DNA of 64,000 nucleotides, taken from CAVQCJ01 sp963771835 (GTDB lineage Bacteria; Actinomycetota; Actinomycetes; Prado026). The stretch's first letter is position 1. Each line of letters begins with the position of its first letter. The stretch is from assembly GCA_963771835.1 (NCBI GenBank), contig CAVYVA010000002.1, forward strand, positions 930,001 to 994,000, given 5' to 3'. The notes beneath the pieces are model-generated. The model had not been told where the DNA came from and made no database searches. It saw only the letters and a list, made by a program, of their open reading frames with translations. The position numbers and the translations under genes were made by a program. This document shows, piece by piece, positions 1-9,509 of the stretch.

Positions 1-779
<779 letters not shown>

Positions 780-904
780 GTCGCCTCGGGGCCCCGGGGG
801 ACCCCATCCTCCTGCTCGTACGCCGGACCGGCCTCCCCGGCTCGGGAGTTTCGAGGGTACCCCGCCGCGGCGTCAGCCTCGACCGGGCGGCGCCCTCCGA
901 AGGG

Positions 905-1471
905 TCAGGCGGTGTAGATGTGCGGGGCCAGGGTCGCCACGAACGGGAGGTTGCGGTACCGCTCGGAGAAGTCCAGGCCGTACCCGACCACGAACTCGGG
1001 CGGGATGTCGAAGCCGACGTACCTGACCTGCACCGGCACCTGCGCCGCGTCCGGCTTGCGCAGGAGGGTGAACACCTCGACGGTCTCCGGGCCGCGCGAG
1101 CGCAGGTTCCGCAGCAGCCAGGACAGGGTCAGCCCCGAGTCGATGATGTCCTCCACGACCAGCACGTGCCGGCCGGTGATGTCCCGGTCCAGGTCCTTGA
1201 GGATGCGCACCACCCCGGAGGACTTCGTGCCCGACCCGTACGACGACACCGCCATCCAGTCCATCGTCACGTTCGCCGTCAGCGCACGGCTCAGGTCGGC
1301 CATCACCATGACCGCGCCCTTGAGGACGCCGATGAGCAGCAGTTCGCGACCGGCGTAGTCCGCGTCGACCTGCGCGGCGAGCTCGCCGATCCGCGACCGG
1401 ATCTGCTCGGCGGTGAGCAGGACCCGCTCGAGGTCCTTGGCCTCCGGCCTGGCGTCGAGGCTCTCGGTCAA
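905..1471 (-). CDS. hpt: Hypoxanthine (guanine) phosphoribosyltransferase
   Basis: Purine salvage enzyme that transfers phosphoribose from PRPP to hypoxanthine or guanine. The PRPP-binding motif VLVVEDIIDSGLTL is in the middle and the flexible-loop region (SSYGSGTKSSG) precedes it. The C-terminal VVGYGLDFSERYRNLP matches the family ending. I chose the TTG at 1471 (protein begins MTESLDARPEAKDLERV, 188 aa, normal length). It has a GAGG ribosome site 9-10 bases upstream and its TTGA would overlap a tilS stop in the expected coupled arrangement. A longer in-frame reading to 1573 exists but has no family-like sequence. Intact. Confidence 0.93.
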   Translation of the reverse strand: MTESLDARPEAKDLERVLLTAEQIRSRIGELAAQVDADYAGRELLLIGVLKGAVMVMADLSRALTANVTMDWMAVSSYGSGTKSSGVVRILKDLDRDITGRHVLVVEDIIDSGLTLSWLLRNLRSRGPETVEVFTLLRKPDAAQVPVQVRYVGFDIPPEFVVGYGLDFSERYRNLPFVATLAPHIYTA

Positions 1472-2501
1472 CTCGGTCGGCCTCCTCGCGATAGGCGCCC
1501 GGGTGCCCCGCGGTCGGCTCGGCCCCCGGCCGGAACGAGAGCCTGTCACAGGCCCTGCCGGCGGCGACACCACCGGGCAGCTCGACCGCCGCCTGACCGT
1601 GCCAGCGGACGACCAGCGCGTCCAGCGCCGCGACGTGCACGGCGGCCAGGTCCGTCGCAGGGCAGCCGGCCGCGAGCGCGGCCCGGCGGAGCACCCGGGT
1701 GCGCACCGCCGGCGCGAGCTCGGCGAGCGCGCGGGCGTCGAAGTCGCCTTCGGGGCCGCGGACCCGCTCGGTGGCCTCGGCGGCGATCGCGTCGAGGGCG
1801 TCGGCGTCGGCGCGGGCCAGCGCCGCCGACCGGGCCAGCGCGGCGGCCACCCCCGGGCCCAGCGTCCGCTCCAGCACCGGCAGGACCTCGTGCCGCACCC
1901 GGGCCCTGGCGTAGCGCGGGTCGAGGTTGTGCGGGTCGTCCCAGGGCTGCAGGCCGAGGGCGGCGCAGGCCTGCCTGGTCACGGCACGGTCCAGGTCCAG
2001 CAGCGGCCGCCGGTAGCGGCCGGAGGCCGACGTCGCGGCCATCCCGGCCAGCGAACGGGTCCCGGACCCCCTGGCCAGACCGAGCAGGACGGTCTCGGCC
2101 TGGTCGTCACGGGTGTGCGCGAGCAGGACAGCGACCGCTCCGGTGCGCTCGGCCGCGGCGTCCAGCGCCGCGTAGCGGGCGGTGCGGGCAGCCGCCTCAG
2201 GGCCGCCGTCCCCGCCGACCAGGACCGTGACCACCTCGACCGGGTCCAGGCCGAGGCCGCGCAGCGTCTCGGCCGTGGCCGTGGCCCGCTCGGCCGAACC
2301 GTCCTGGAGCTGGTGGTCGACGATGACGGCACCGGCCCGGACCGCGGCCTTCGGCCCCTCGAACGCGAGCGCCGCCGCCAGCGCCAGCGAGTCGGCCCCG
2401 CCGCTGCACCCGACCAGCAGGACGTCCCCCGGCTCGCAACCGGCGACCACGCCGCGAACGGCCAGCCGGACCTGCGCGACGGCGGGGTCGGGTCCGCTCA
2501 C
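1468..2501 (-). CDS. tilS: tRNA(Ile)-lysidine synthetase TilS
   Basis: Adds lysine to C34 of the CAU-anticodon tRNA-Ile so that it reads AUA. The PP-loop motif GCSGGADSLALA lies near residue 32, HTRDDQAETVLLGLARGSG near 120, and the RARVRHEVLPVL signature follows. The GTG start at 2501 overlaps the stop of the upstream metalloprotease (GTGA). Oddity: in this frame there is no stop before hpt, and the reading runs on through hpt to 873. A TGA at 1468-1470, overlapping the hpt start, would be the natural end but is one base out of frame. A single-base indel in the last 100 bases (a G-run near 1525) is likely. Expected length is about 340 aa. Confidence 0.9.
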
Positions 2502-3596
2502 GCCTGCGCCGCCCGGCCGTCGACCACCCGGGCCACCCAGCGGTCCGGCGCGGCCAGCTCGGCGGCGGACGGCAGCGTGGCCGCGGACTCCCACACCCGG
2601 TTGAAGCCGTCCATCCCGACCCGGTCGACGACCGCGCGCACGAAGGCGGCCCCGTCGCGGTACTGGCGCAGCTTGGCGTCCAGGCCGAGCAGCCGGCGCA
2701 CCGCGGCCTCGACCCGGCCGGGCTCCTCGCGCCTGCGCTGGAACCGGGTCCTGATCTCGGCGACGGTCGGCACCACCCCGGGGCCGACGTCGTCCATGAC
2801 CACGTCGGCGTGGCCCTCCAGCAGCGACATCACCGCGGTCACCTCGGCCAGCAGCGCCTGCTGCTGCGGGGACTGCAGCGCCTCGGCGAGCGACGGGCCC
2901 GGCCGGCCGCGCAGCGCGGCCGCGACCGCGGCGGCCACCTCCCCGGCCCGCTCGCGCATCACCGGCGGCGACAGGCCGTCCTCGGCGGCACCGAGCAGCA
3001 CCCCGACCTGGTCGACGATGTGCCCGCGCAGCCACGGGACGGCACCGAACTGCACCCGGTGCGTCTCCTCGTGCAGGCACACCCACATCCGGAAGTCCGC
3101 CGGCAGGACGCCGAGCTCGCGCTCGACCTGCACGATGTTCGGCGCCACCAGCATCAGCCGCCCCGGCCGGTCCCCGTCCGGACCGTCCGGGGGGAACATC
3201 TCGTACTGGCCGAGCACCTTGCCGCCCAGGAAGGCCAGTCCGGCGCCGGCCTCCAGCGCGGTGAGCCGGGACGCCGACGGCCCGGACCGAGTCCGGCATC
3301 CCGGCCATCGTCCGGGACTGGATCCGCTCGGCCATCGGCTCCAGCAGGTGCCGCAGCCCCTGCACGTTCGAGCGCACCCAGGCGGGGCGGTCCACGACGG
3401 CCACCGGTGCCGCCACGCCGGACACGTCCAGCCCGGTGTACGCACGGACGTGGCCGCGCGCCTCGAGCGCGAAGTCCCGCAGCTGGGCCACCACCGCGCG
3501 CGCCTGGGCGGGCGTCGCCTCGGGTCCTGGCCGCAGCAGGCGCACGCCGGTCGCAGCGGCGAGGTCCCAGTCGACCAGGTCCGGGCCGGGGCTCAT
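2498..3596 (-). CDS. Zinc-dependent metalloprotease, DUF2342 / F420-associated family (frameshifted)
   Basis: Conserved actinobacterial protein of the DUF2342 family (named after F420 biosynthesis association but really a metalloprotease-like fold). The putative zinc motif HEETHRVQF and the later LLEGHADVVMDDVG are present. Its place between dacB and tilS is the usual synteny. The ATG at 3596 starts MSPGPDLVDWDLA; the second part is read in another frame after a break near 3280 (SVRAVG to SRLTALEAG), in a G/C-rich run. The C-terminus (RWVARVVDGRAAQA) ends in TGA that overlaps the tilS GTG. About 365 residues are intended. The exact cellular role is unknown to me. Confidence 0.85.
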
Positions 3597-3615
3597 CCCG
3601 CCACCGTACGGCCCC

Positions 3616-3638
3616 CCGTGGCCACGCTGCGGCCACGG
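3616..3638. other. Hairpin in dacB-metalloprotease spacer
   Basis: An 8-bp perfect inverted repeat (CCGTGGCC / GGCCACGG) with a 7-base loop in the 75-bp gap between dacB and the downstream metalloprotease. There is no T-tract, so it may be a weak terminator or processing site. The rest of the gap has GGCTCAGC-type short repeats and no gene. Confidence 0.3.
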
Positions 3639-3671
3639 TGGCTCCGCAGTGGCTCAGCAGCGGCTCAGCGC

Positions 3672-5236
3672 TCAGCCCGAGCAGCCGCAGCCCGCGACCG
3701 CCGTCGCCAGCCGGTCGAGCGCGGCCCGCGCCGGCAGCGCGCCGCCGGCCGGTACGTGGTCGGCCACGAACACGAAGACGAGCATCCGGCCGGCCGCGTC
3801 CTCGACGGAGCCGGCCATGGCCGAGACGCCGGTCAGCGTCCCGGTCTTCGCGCGCACCAGCCCGGCCGCCGGCGAGGTGCCCGGGGCGTCGAAGCGGGGC
3901 GGCTCGAGGGTGCCGGTGAAGCCGGCCACGGCCAGGCCGGTGAGGATGGGCCGCAGCTGCGGGTGCTCGGCCGAGGCGGCCAGCACCAGGACCCGGCCCA
4001 GCACGACCGGCTCGACCCGGGTCTGGACCGACAGCCCGCTGCCGTCGTAGAGCCGGAGCCGGTCGGTCGGCAGGCCGAGCGCCTGCACGGCGGCGATGAC
4101 CGCGGTGACGCCGCCCGGGAAGTCGGCCGGCTGACCGGACGCGTGCGCGACCAGGTGCGCCAGCGCCTCGGCCAGGTCGTTGTCGCTGGTGGACAGCATC
4201 CAGCCGAGCAGGTCCGCCAGGGTGGGCGAGCTGACCGAGGCCAGCAGCGCTCCGGGGCGGGCCGGCGACGAGGTCGAGGACGGGGACGCGCGCGCTCGGG
4301 GCGCCGACCGGGCCGGCCGAGGCCGAGCCCGAGGGAGCGGAGGGTGCCTTCGTCGGGACCGGGGCTCCGGTCACCGTGATGCCCTGCCGGGCCAGCTGTC
4401 GGGCGAACGCCTTGGCCGCGCCGAGGGCGGGATCGGTGACGCGAGGGGCCGAGCCCTCCGCGGTGAGGCCGACCCGGCCCTCGTCCACCGCCAGGGCCGT
4501 CACCGGGGAGACCACCCCTGAGGTGACGTACGCGGCCGGCCAGGTGGCGGCCGTCCTGGGCCCGGTGAACAAGGTGGTGTCGTAGCCGAGCGTGACGGCC
4601 TTGACCCCCCGCGCCCGCAGCGCGGCGGCCGTCGACCGGGCCAGCGCGGGCACCGAGGCCGGCGCCGGGACGAAGCCCGCCGGAGGCGCCGTCGCCAGGG
4701 TGGGGTCGCCGCCGCCAACCAGCACGATCTGCCCGGCCCTCGCCCCCGCGACGACCCGGGTCTGGATCCGGTACTGCGGGCCGAGCACGGACAGTGCCGC
4801 CGCCGCCGTCAGCAGCTTGGTCGTCGAGGCCGTCGAGTAGTCGCCGTCGGCGTCGTGGTCGTAGAGCAGCTGACCGCTGGCCAGGTCCAGGACCGCCGCT
4901 CCCACCTGGGAACCCAGCGCCGGCTGCGCGAGCAACGGCCCGAGCGCCCCGGCCAGACCGGCTGAGGTCGGCAGCGCCGCCGTGTCGCCGACGGGCTGCA
5001 GGACCGGGGCCGCCGGAGCCGGGCTGGGTCGGTGACGGCGAGCCCGAGACCGTCCTGGTGGTCGCGGTGCCGCCGGCGACCGGGCCGCCGCCGCCCTGCC
5101 CGGGCAGGCGGCCGAGCAGGGTGAGGACCAGGACCAGCACGGTGACCGTGGCCAGGGCGGCGATCGCGCCCGCGCGCCAGCCGTGCAGCTGCCCGACCAC
5201 CGGCAGCCGCCGTCCACCGGGCCGGCTCGCGCGCAT
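3672..5236 (-). CDS. dacB: D-alanyl-D-alanine carboxypeptidase/endopeptidase, PBP4 family (two frameshifts)
   Basis: Low-molecular-mass penicillin-binding protein that trims peptidoglycan peptides outside the membrane. The ATG at 5236 is followed by a basic stretch and one membrane segment (AGAIAALATVTVLVLVLTLLG). The serine-peptidase S13 motifs are all visible in order: STTK (catalytic Ser and Lys, in STASTTKLLTAA), SDN (STSDNDLAEAL) and KTG (RAKTGTLTGVSAMAG). The protein is spread over three frames with breaks near 5030 (just after the membrane segment) and near 4258 (before the SDN motif). Each segment is fully family-like, so sequence errors are likely. About 520 aa are intended. First gene of the minus-strand run; ppa is divergent. 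Confidence 0.9.
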
Positions 5237-5317
5237 CTGCGGAAGACTAGGTCAGCCGCACGGCACGCCGGCGCATCCAGCGGCGCCGGAGGTCTGGCAG
5301 GACAGGGAAGGACGAGC

Positions 5318-5815
5318 GTGGACTTCGACGTCACCATCGAGATCCCCAAGGGTCAGCGCAACAAGTACGAGATGGACCACGAGACCGGCCGGATCCGCCT
5401 GGACCGCATGCTGTTCACCGCGACGAGGTACCCGGCCGACTACGGGTTCGTCGAGCACACGCTCGGGCTGGACGGAGACCCGCTGGACGCGCTGGTCCTG
5501 CTGGAGGAGCCGACGTTCCCGGGCTGCCTGATCCGGTGCCGGGCCGTCGGCATGTACCGGATGACGGACGAGAAGGGCCGTGACGACAAGATCCTGTGCG
5601 TGACCGCGAACGACCCGCGGCTGGAGCACCTGCGCGACATCTTCCACGTGCCCGAGTACGAGCGGCTGGAGATCGAGCACTTCTTCAGCGTCTACAAGGA
5701 CCTGGAGCCGGGGAAGTCGGTCGAGGGCGCCACCTGGGGCGGCCGCGCCGACGCGGAGGCCGAGATCCAGGCGTCGCTGGCCCGCGAGGTCGAACGCCTG
5801 CGGGCCGCCCACTGA
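5318..5815 (+). CDS. ppa: Inorganic pyrophosphatase
   Basis: Soluble Mg-dependent hexameric-type pyrophosphatase that hydrolyses PPi made in biosynthesis. The GTG start at 5318 has a GGGAAGG ribosome site and gives MDFDVTIEIPKGQRNKYE, the standard N-terminus. The metal-binding motif DGDPLDALVL and the substrate residues in YPADYGFVEHT are present. At 165 aa it is the normal length and intact. An upstream in-frame extension to 5183 lacks conservation. Divergent from dacB and convergent with the NlpC/P60 gene. Confidence 0.96.
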   Translation: MDFDVTIEIPKGQRNKYEMDHETGRIRLDRMLFTATRYPADYGFVEHTLGLDGDPLDALVLLEEPTFPGCLIRCRAVGMYRMTDEKGRDDKILCVTANDPRLEHLRDIFHVPEYERLEIEHFFSVYKDLEPGKSVEGATWGGRADAEAEIQASLAREVERLRAAH

Positions 5816-5859
5816 CCCGGACCCCGCCACGGGTGCGCGAGTCCTGGAGCGGCCGGCTG

Positions 5860-7080
5860 CTAGGGGCGGGCGAAGCCGAACAGGTCGGGCCGGTCCACGG
5901 AGCTGATCCGGACGTTCGCACCGGTGAACGGCGCCTCGATCATCTCCCCGTTGCCGATGTACAGCGCCACGTGGTGGATCGAGGTGTAGTCGGACAGGTT
6001 GTAGGCGTAGAAGACCAGGTCGCCGGGACGGGCCTGCGACTGCGACACGGGGGTCGAGACCTGCCACTGGGCCACGGACCAGTGCGGGAGCGAGATGCCG
6101 CCGGCCTGCCAGGCGCGCATCGTCAGACCCGAGCAGTCGAACGTCGCCGGGCCGGTCGCGGCCCACTCGTACGGCTTGCCGAGCTGCTGCATCGCGTACG
6201 CGATCGCCGCCCGCGCACCCGCGCTGGTGGCCTGCGGGACAGAGCCGGTGTGGTTGCCGCCGCCGGAGCGCGACCCGCTGGCGCGCTGGCGGGCCAGCTC
6301 GAGGGCCCGTCGGTGGGCGGCCCTGGCCAGTCCGGCCTGGCGCGCCTGGCTGAGCTGGGTGGACTTGGCCCGCGCGGCCGCGAGCGCCTTGGTCAGCGAC
6401 GCCACCTGGGCGTCGATCTGCGTCACCTGCGCGGCCTGGTCGGCGACCTTGGCCTGGACCGCCGCCTTCGCGGCCGCGGCGGCAGCGGCGGCCTTGCTCA
6501 CCGCGGCGAGCGCGTCGGCCGCCTGCTTGTCCAGCACCGCCGAGACCACCTGGGTGGCCTTCAGCCGGTCGATCACCGCGTTCTGGCGGTCGGCGAGGAC
6601 GTTCATCGTCGCCACCGCGTCGAGCATGCTCTCCGGGGAGTCGGCCGACAGCACGGCGCCGAGGCCGAGACCCAGCCCGTCGCCGCGGTACGCGGCCGAG
6701 GCGATCCGTCCGAGGTCCTCGCGCGCCGCCTGCACATCGGCCTGGGCGCGCACCGCCGCCGCGGAGGCGGCACCGGCCGCCTTCTGGGCCAGCGCCAGCT
6801 TGTACATCGCTCCGTTGTAGGCCTCGCCCGCCGCGTCGACGGCCTGTCCGAGCGCCTGCAGCCTGGCCTGCGCGGCGGCCAGCTGGGCCTGCATGACGCC
6901 GACCTGCGCGGCGACCGTCTGCGCCTTCGCCTTGGCTGCGGCCACCGTCGCCGCCGACGGTGTGCTCGGGTCGGCGACGGCGTGCGTGGCCGGCAACGAG
7001 GAGATCAGCGCGAGGACGGCGGCCGCCGCCGCCGTCCTGACCAGCCCTCGTGCTCGGGGTCGCACCGGCCGCTCCTCCAC
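5860..7080 (-). CDS. Secreted NlpC/P60 peptidoglycan hydrolase
   Basis: Endopeptidase of RipA/RpfA-partner type that cuts peptidoglycan stem peptides. A signal peptide covers about residues 1-35 (cut near THAVADP), followed by an Ala-rich coiled coil (about 40-260) and a linker. The C-terminal NlpC/P60 domain (about 290-406) has the catalytic Cys in FDCSGLTMRAWQ and the His in IHHVALYIGNGEMI. The middle coiled coil with DSPESMLDAVATMNVL is typical of the actinobacterial family that binds cell-division partners. Intact at 406 aa with a GTG or related start. Its 300-bp upstream region is shared with glgX. Confidence 0.92.
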   Translation of the reverse strand: MEERPVRPRARGLVRTAAAAAVLALISSLPATHAVADPSTPSAATVAAAKAKAQTVAAQVGVMQAQLAAAQARLQALGQAVDAAGEAYNGAMYKLALAQKAAGAASAAAVRAQADVQAAREDLGRIASAAYRGDGLGLGLGAVLSADSPESMLDAVATMNVLADRQNAVIDRLKATQVVSAVLDKQAADALAAVSKAAAAAAAAKAAVQAKVADQAAQVTQIDAQVASLTKALAAARAKSTQLSQARQAGLARAAHRRALELARQRASGSRSGGGNHTGSVPQATSAGARAAIAYAMQQLGKPYEWAATGPATFDCSGLTMRAWQAGGISLPHWSVAQWQVSTPVSQSQARPGDLVFYAYNLSDYTSIHHVALYIGNGEMIEAPFTGANVRISSVDRPDLFGFARP

Positions 7081-7210
7081 CGTCGTCCGCTCACTGCTCG
7101 GAGCCGAAAACCCGTTGTCCTGCCTAGGCTTTCGGCGGTTCTCTGCGATTGCTGAACTACGTCCCCCCGGTAACGGTCGGCTGCGACGCTAGCCCGAACG
7201 AGAACCGTCC

Positions 7211-7233
7211 GTCACCCCCGTCACAGCCGTCAC
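7211..7233. repeat. Three GTCAC copies with 9-bp period
   Basis: GTCAC occurs at 7211, 7220 and 7229, exactly 9 bp apart, in the divergent promoter region between the NlpC/P60 gene and glgX. On the other strand it reads as repeated GTGAC with TGTGA half-sites, which resemble CRP-family half-sites. Binding is only a guess. Confidence 0.35.
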
Positions 7234-7243
7234 ATCGCGCACA

Positions 7244-7270
7244 CCCGGCGTGTCTGCGGGACACGCCGGG
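7244..7270. promoter_or_regulatory. Perfect 11-bp inverted repeat upstream of glgX
   Basis: Arms 7244-7254 and 7260-7270 (CCCGGCGTGTC and its exact complement) are separated by five bases. It lies about 110 bp before the glgX start and 160 bp before the NlpC/P60 start. It could be an operator or a leader hairpin. There is no T-tract, so a terminator is less likely. The remaining intergenic sequence from 7081 to 7381 contains no gene. Confidence 0.4.
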
Positions 7271-7381
7271 TACTACAACGGTGTGATTCCCGGCGCCGCT
7301 CGTCGATCTTGGGAGGGCCGGTGCGGGCGCCGGGCCCGAACCCTGCTTGACTGGCCCGCACCACCACGGAGGGGTACACGC

Positions 7382-9509
7382 GTGCAGGTCTGGACGGGCT
7401 CTGCGTATCCGCTCGGGGCCACGTACGACGGCGCGGGCACCAACTTCGCCCTGTTCACCTCGGTCGCCGAGCTGGTCGAGCTGTGCCTGTTCGACGAGGC
7501 CGGCAACGAGCAGCGGGTGCCGCTGACCGAGGTCGACGCGGACATCTGGCACGCCTACCTGCCCGGGATCCTGCCGGGCCAGCGGTACGGCTACCGGGTG
7601 CACGGACCGTACGACCCGGGGCAGGGCAACCGCTGCAACCCCGCGAAGCTGCTGCTCGACCCGTACGCGAAAGCCGTCGACGGCCAGGTCGACTGGGACG
7701 AGTCGGTGTTCGCGTACAGCTGGGACGACCACGCCGAGCCGAACGGCGCCGACTCCGCACCGCACGTCCCGAAGGCAGTGGTCGTCAACCCGTACTTCGA
7801 CTGGGCGGACGAGCGGGCGCCGCGCACGCCGTACCACGAGTCGGTGATCTACGAGGCGCACGTCAAGGGGCTGACCGCGACCCATCCCGGCGTGCCGGAG
7901 GAGATGCGCGGCACGTACTCGGGCCTGGCGCACCCGGCGATGATGGAGCACTACGAGCGGCTCGGGATCACCGCGGTCGAGCTGATGCCGGTGCACCACT
8001 TCGTGCACGACCACCACCTGGTCGCGCGCGGGCTGCGCAACTACTGGGGCTACAACACCATCGGGTTCTTCGCGCCGCACGCGCAGTACACCGCGACCGG
8101 GACCGACGGGCAGCAGGTGACCGAGTTCAAGGCGATGGTGCGCGAGCTGCACCGCGCCGGGCTCGAGGTGATCCTCGACGTCGTCTACAACCACACCGCG
8201 GAGGGCAACCACCTCGGACCGACGCTGTCGTTCCGGGGCATCGACAACGCGGCGTACTACCGGCTCGTCGACGACGACCGCGCGCACTACTACGACACGA
8301 CCGGCACCGGGCAACAGCCTGCTGATGCGCAGCCCGCACGTGCTGCAGCTCATCATGGACTCGCTGCGCTACTGGGTGACCGAGATGCACGTCGACGGCT
8401 TCCGCTTCGACCTGGCCGCCACGCTGGCCCGGCAGTTCCACGAGGTCGACCGGCTGAGCGCGTTCTTCGACCTGGTGCACCAGGATCCGGTCGTCTCCCA
8501 GGTCAAGCTCATCGCCGAGCCGTGGGACCTGGGCGACGGCGGCTACCAGGTCGGCGGCTTCCCGCCGCTGTGGACCGAGTGGAACGGCCGGTTCCGCGAC
8601 ACCGTGCGCGACTTCTGGCGCGGCGAGGCCGCGTCGCTGCCCGAGTTCGCCTCGCGGATCACCGGGTCGTCCGACCTGTACGAGAGCAGCGGGCGGCGCC
8701 CGATCGCGTCGGTCAACTTCGTCACCGCGCACGACGGCTTCACCTTGCACGACCTGGTCTCCTACGACCACAAGCACAACGAGGCGAACGGTGAGGACAA
8801 CGCCGACGGCGAGAACCACAACCGGTCCTGGAACTGCGGCGTCGAGGGGGACACCGACCGACCCCGACGTGCTCGCGCTGCGCGGTCGCGCCAGCAGCGC
8901 AACCTGCTGGCGACGCTGCTGCTGAGCCAGGGCGTGCCGATGCTGCTGCACGGCGACGAGCTCGGCCGCACCCAGCACGGCAACAACAACGCGTACTGCC
9001 AGGACACGCCGCTGGCCTGGGTCGACTGGTCCGACGAGGCCGTCGACCAGGACCTGCTCGAGTACACCGGCCGGCTGGTCGCGCTGCGCCGCGAGCACTC
9101 GGTGTTCCGCCGGCGCCGGTTCTTCCAGGGCCACGACGTGCGCGGGGCGCACGCCGACGACGAGATCGCGTGGTTCCGCACCGACGGCCGTCCGATGGGC
9201 AACAAGGACTGGACCGACGGCTACACCCGCGCGGTCGGGGTGTTCCTCAACGGGTCCGCGCTGCCGGACGTCGACCTGCGCGGCGAGCCGGTGACGGACG
9301 ACTCGTTCCTGCTGTTCATGAACAGCCACGACGAGCAGCTGGACTTCGTGCTGCCCAAGGCGGCGTTCGGCAAGACGTGGGCGGTGGTGCTCGACACCGC
9401 CGCCGACGAGGCGCAGACGGCGGACGCCGAGTCGACCCAGACGCTGGTGGCCGGCCAGACCAGGACGGTGCCCGGCCGTTGCCTGATCCTGCTCAGACGC
9501 GAGTCGTGA
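7382..9509 (+). CDS. glgX: Glycogen debranching enzyme GlgX/TreX (frameshifted)
   Basis: GH13 isoamylase-type enzyme that removes alpha-1,6 branches and supplies linear maltodextrin to TreY/TreZ. The GTG at 7382 follows a GGAGGGG site and gives MQVWTGSAYPLGATYDG. It has an N-terminal CBM48 (about 1-150) and GH13 regions (VILDVVYNHTAEGN, then the nucleophile region VDGFRFDLAATLAR, then LIAEPWDLG and VTAHDGFTLHD). One extra G at 8309-8311 (ACCGGCAAC read as ACCGGGCAAC) shifts the frame before the LLMRSPHVLQL region. Near 8858-8895 an insertion of one and then two bases garbles about 12 residues but restores frame. About 705 aa are intended. Its stop overlaps the treY start (GTGA). Confidence 0.93.

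Noticed and set aside
873..3596. A 907-residue open frame spanning metalloprotease, tilS and hpt antisense-like sequence
   Set aside because: It joins the metalloprotease N-terminus to out-of-frame sequence and then TilS, and runs through hpt in the wrong frame. Frameshifts explain it better than a fusion.
7081..7210. Possible c-di-AMP (ydaO) riboswitch upstream of the NlpC/P60 gene
   Set aside because: Such hydrolases often have one, and an inverted repeat CCGAAA/TTTCGG is present near 7105-7135, but the conserved ydaO core blocks are not visible.
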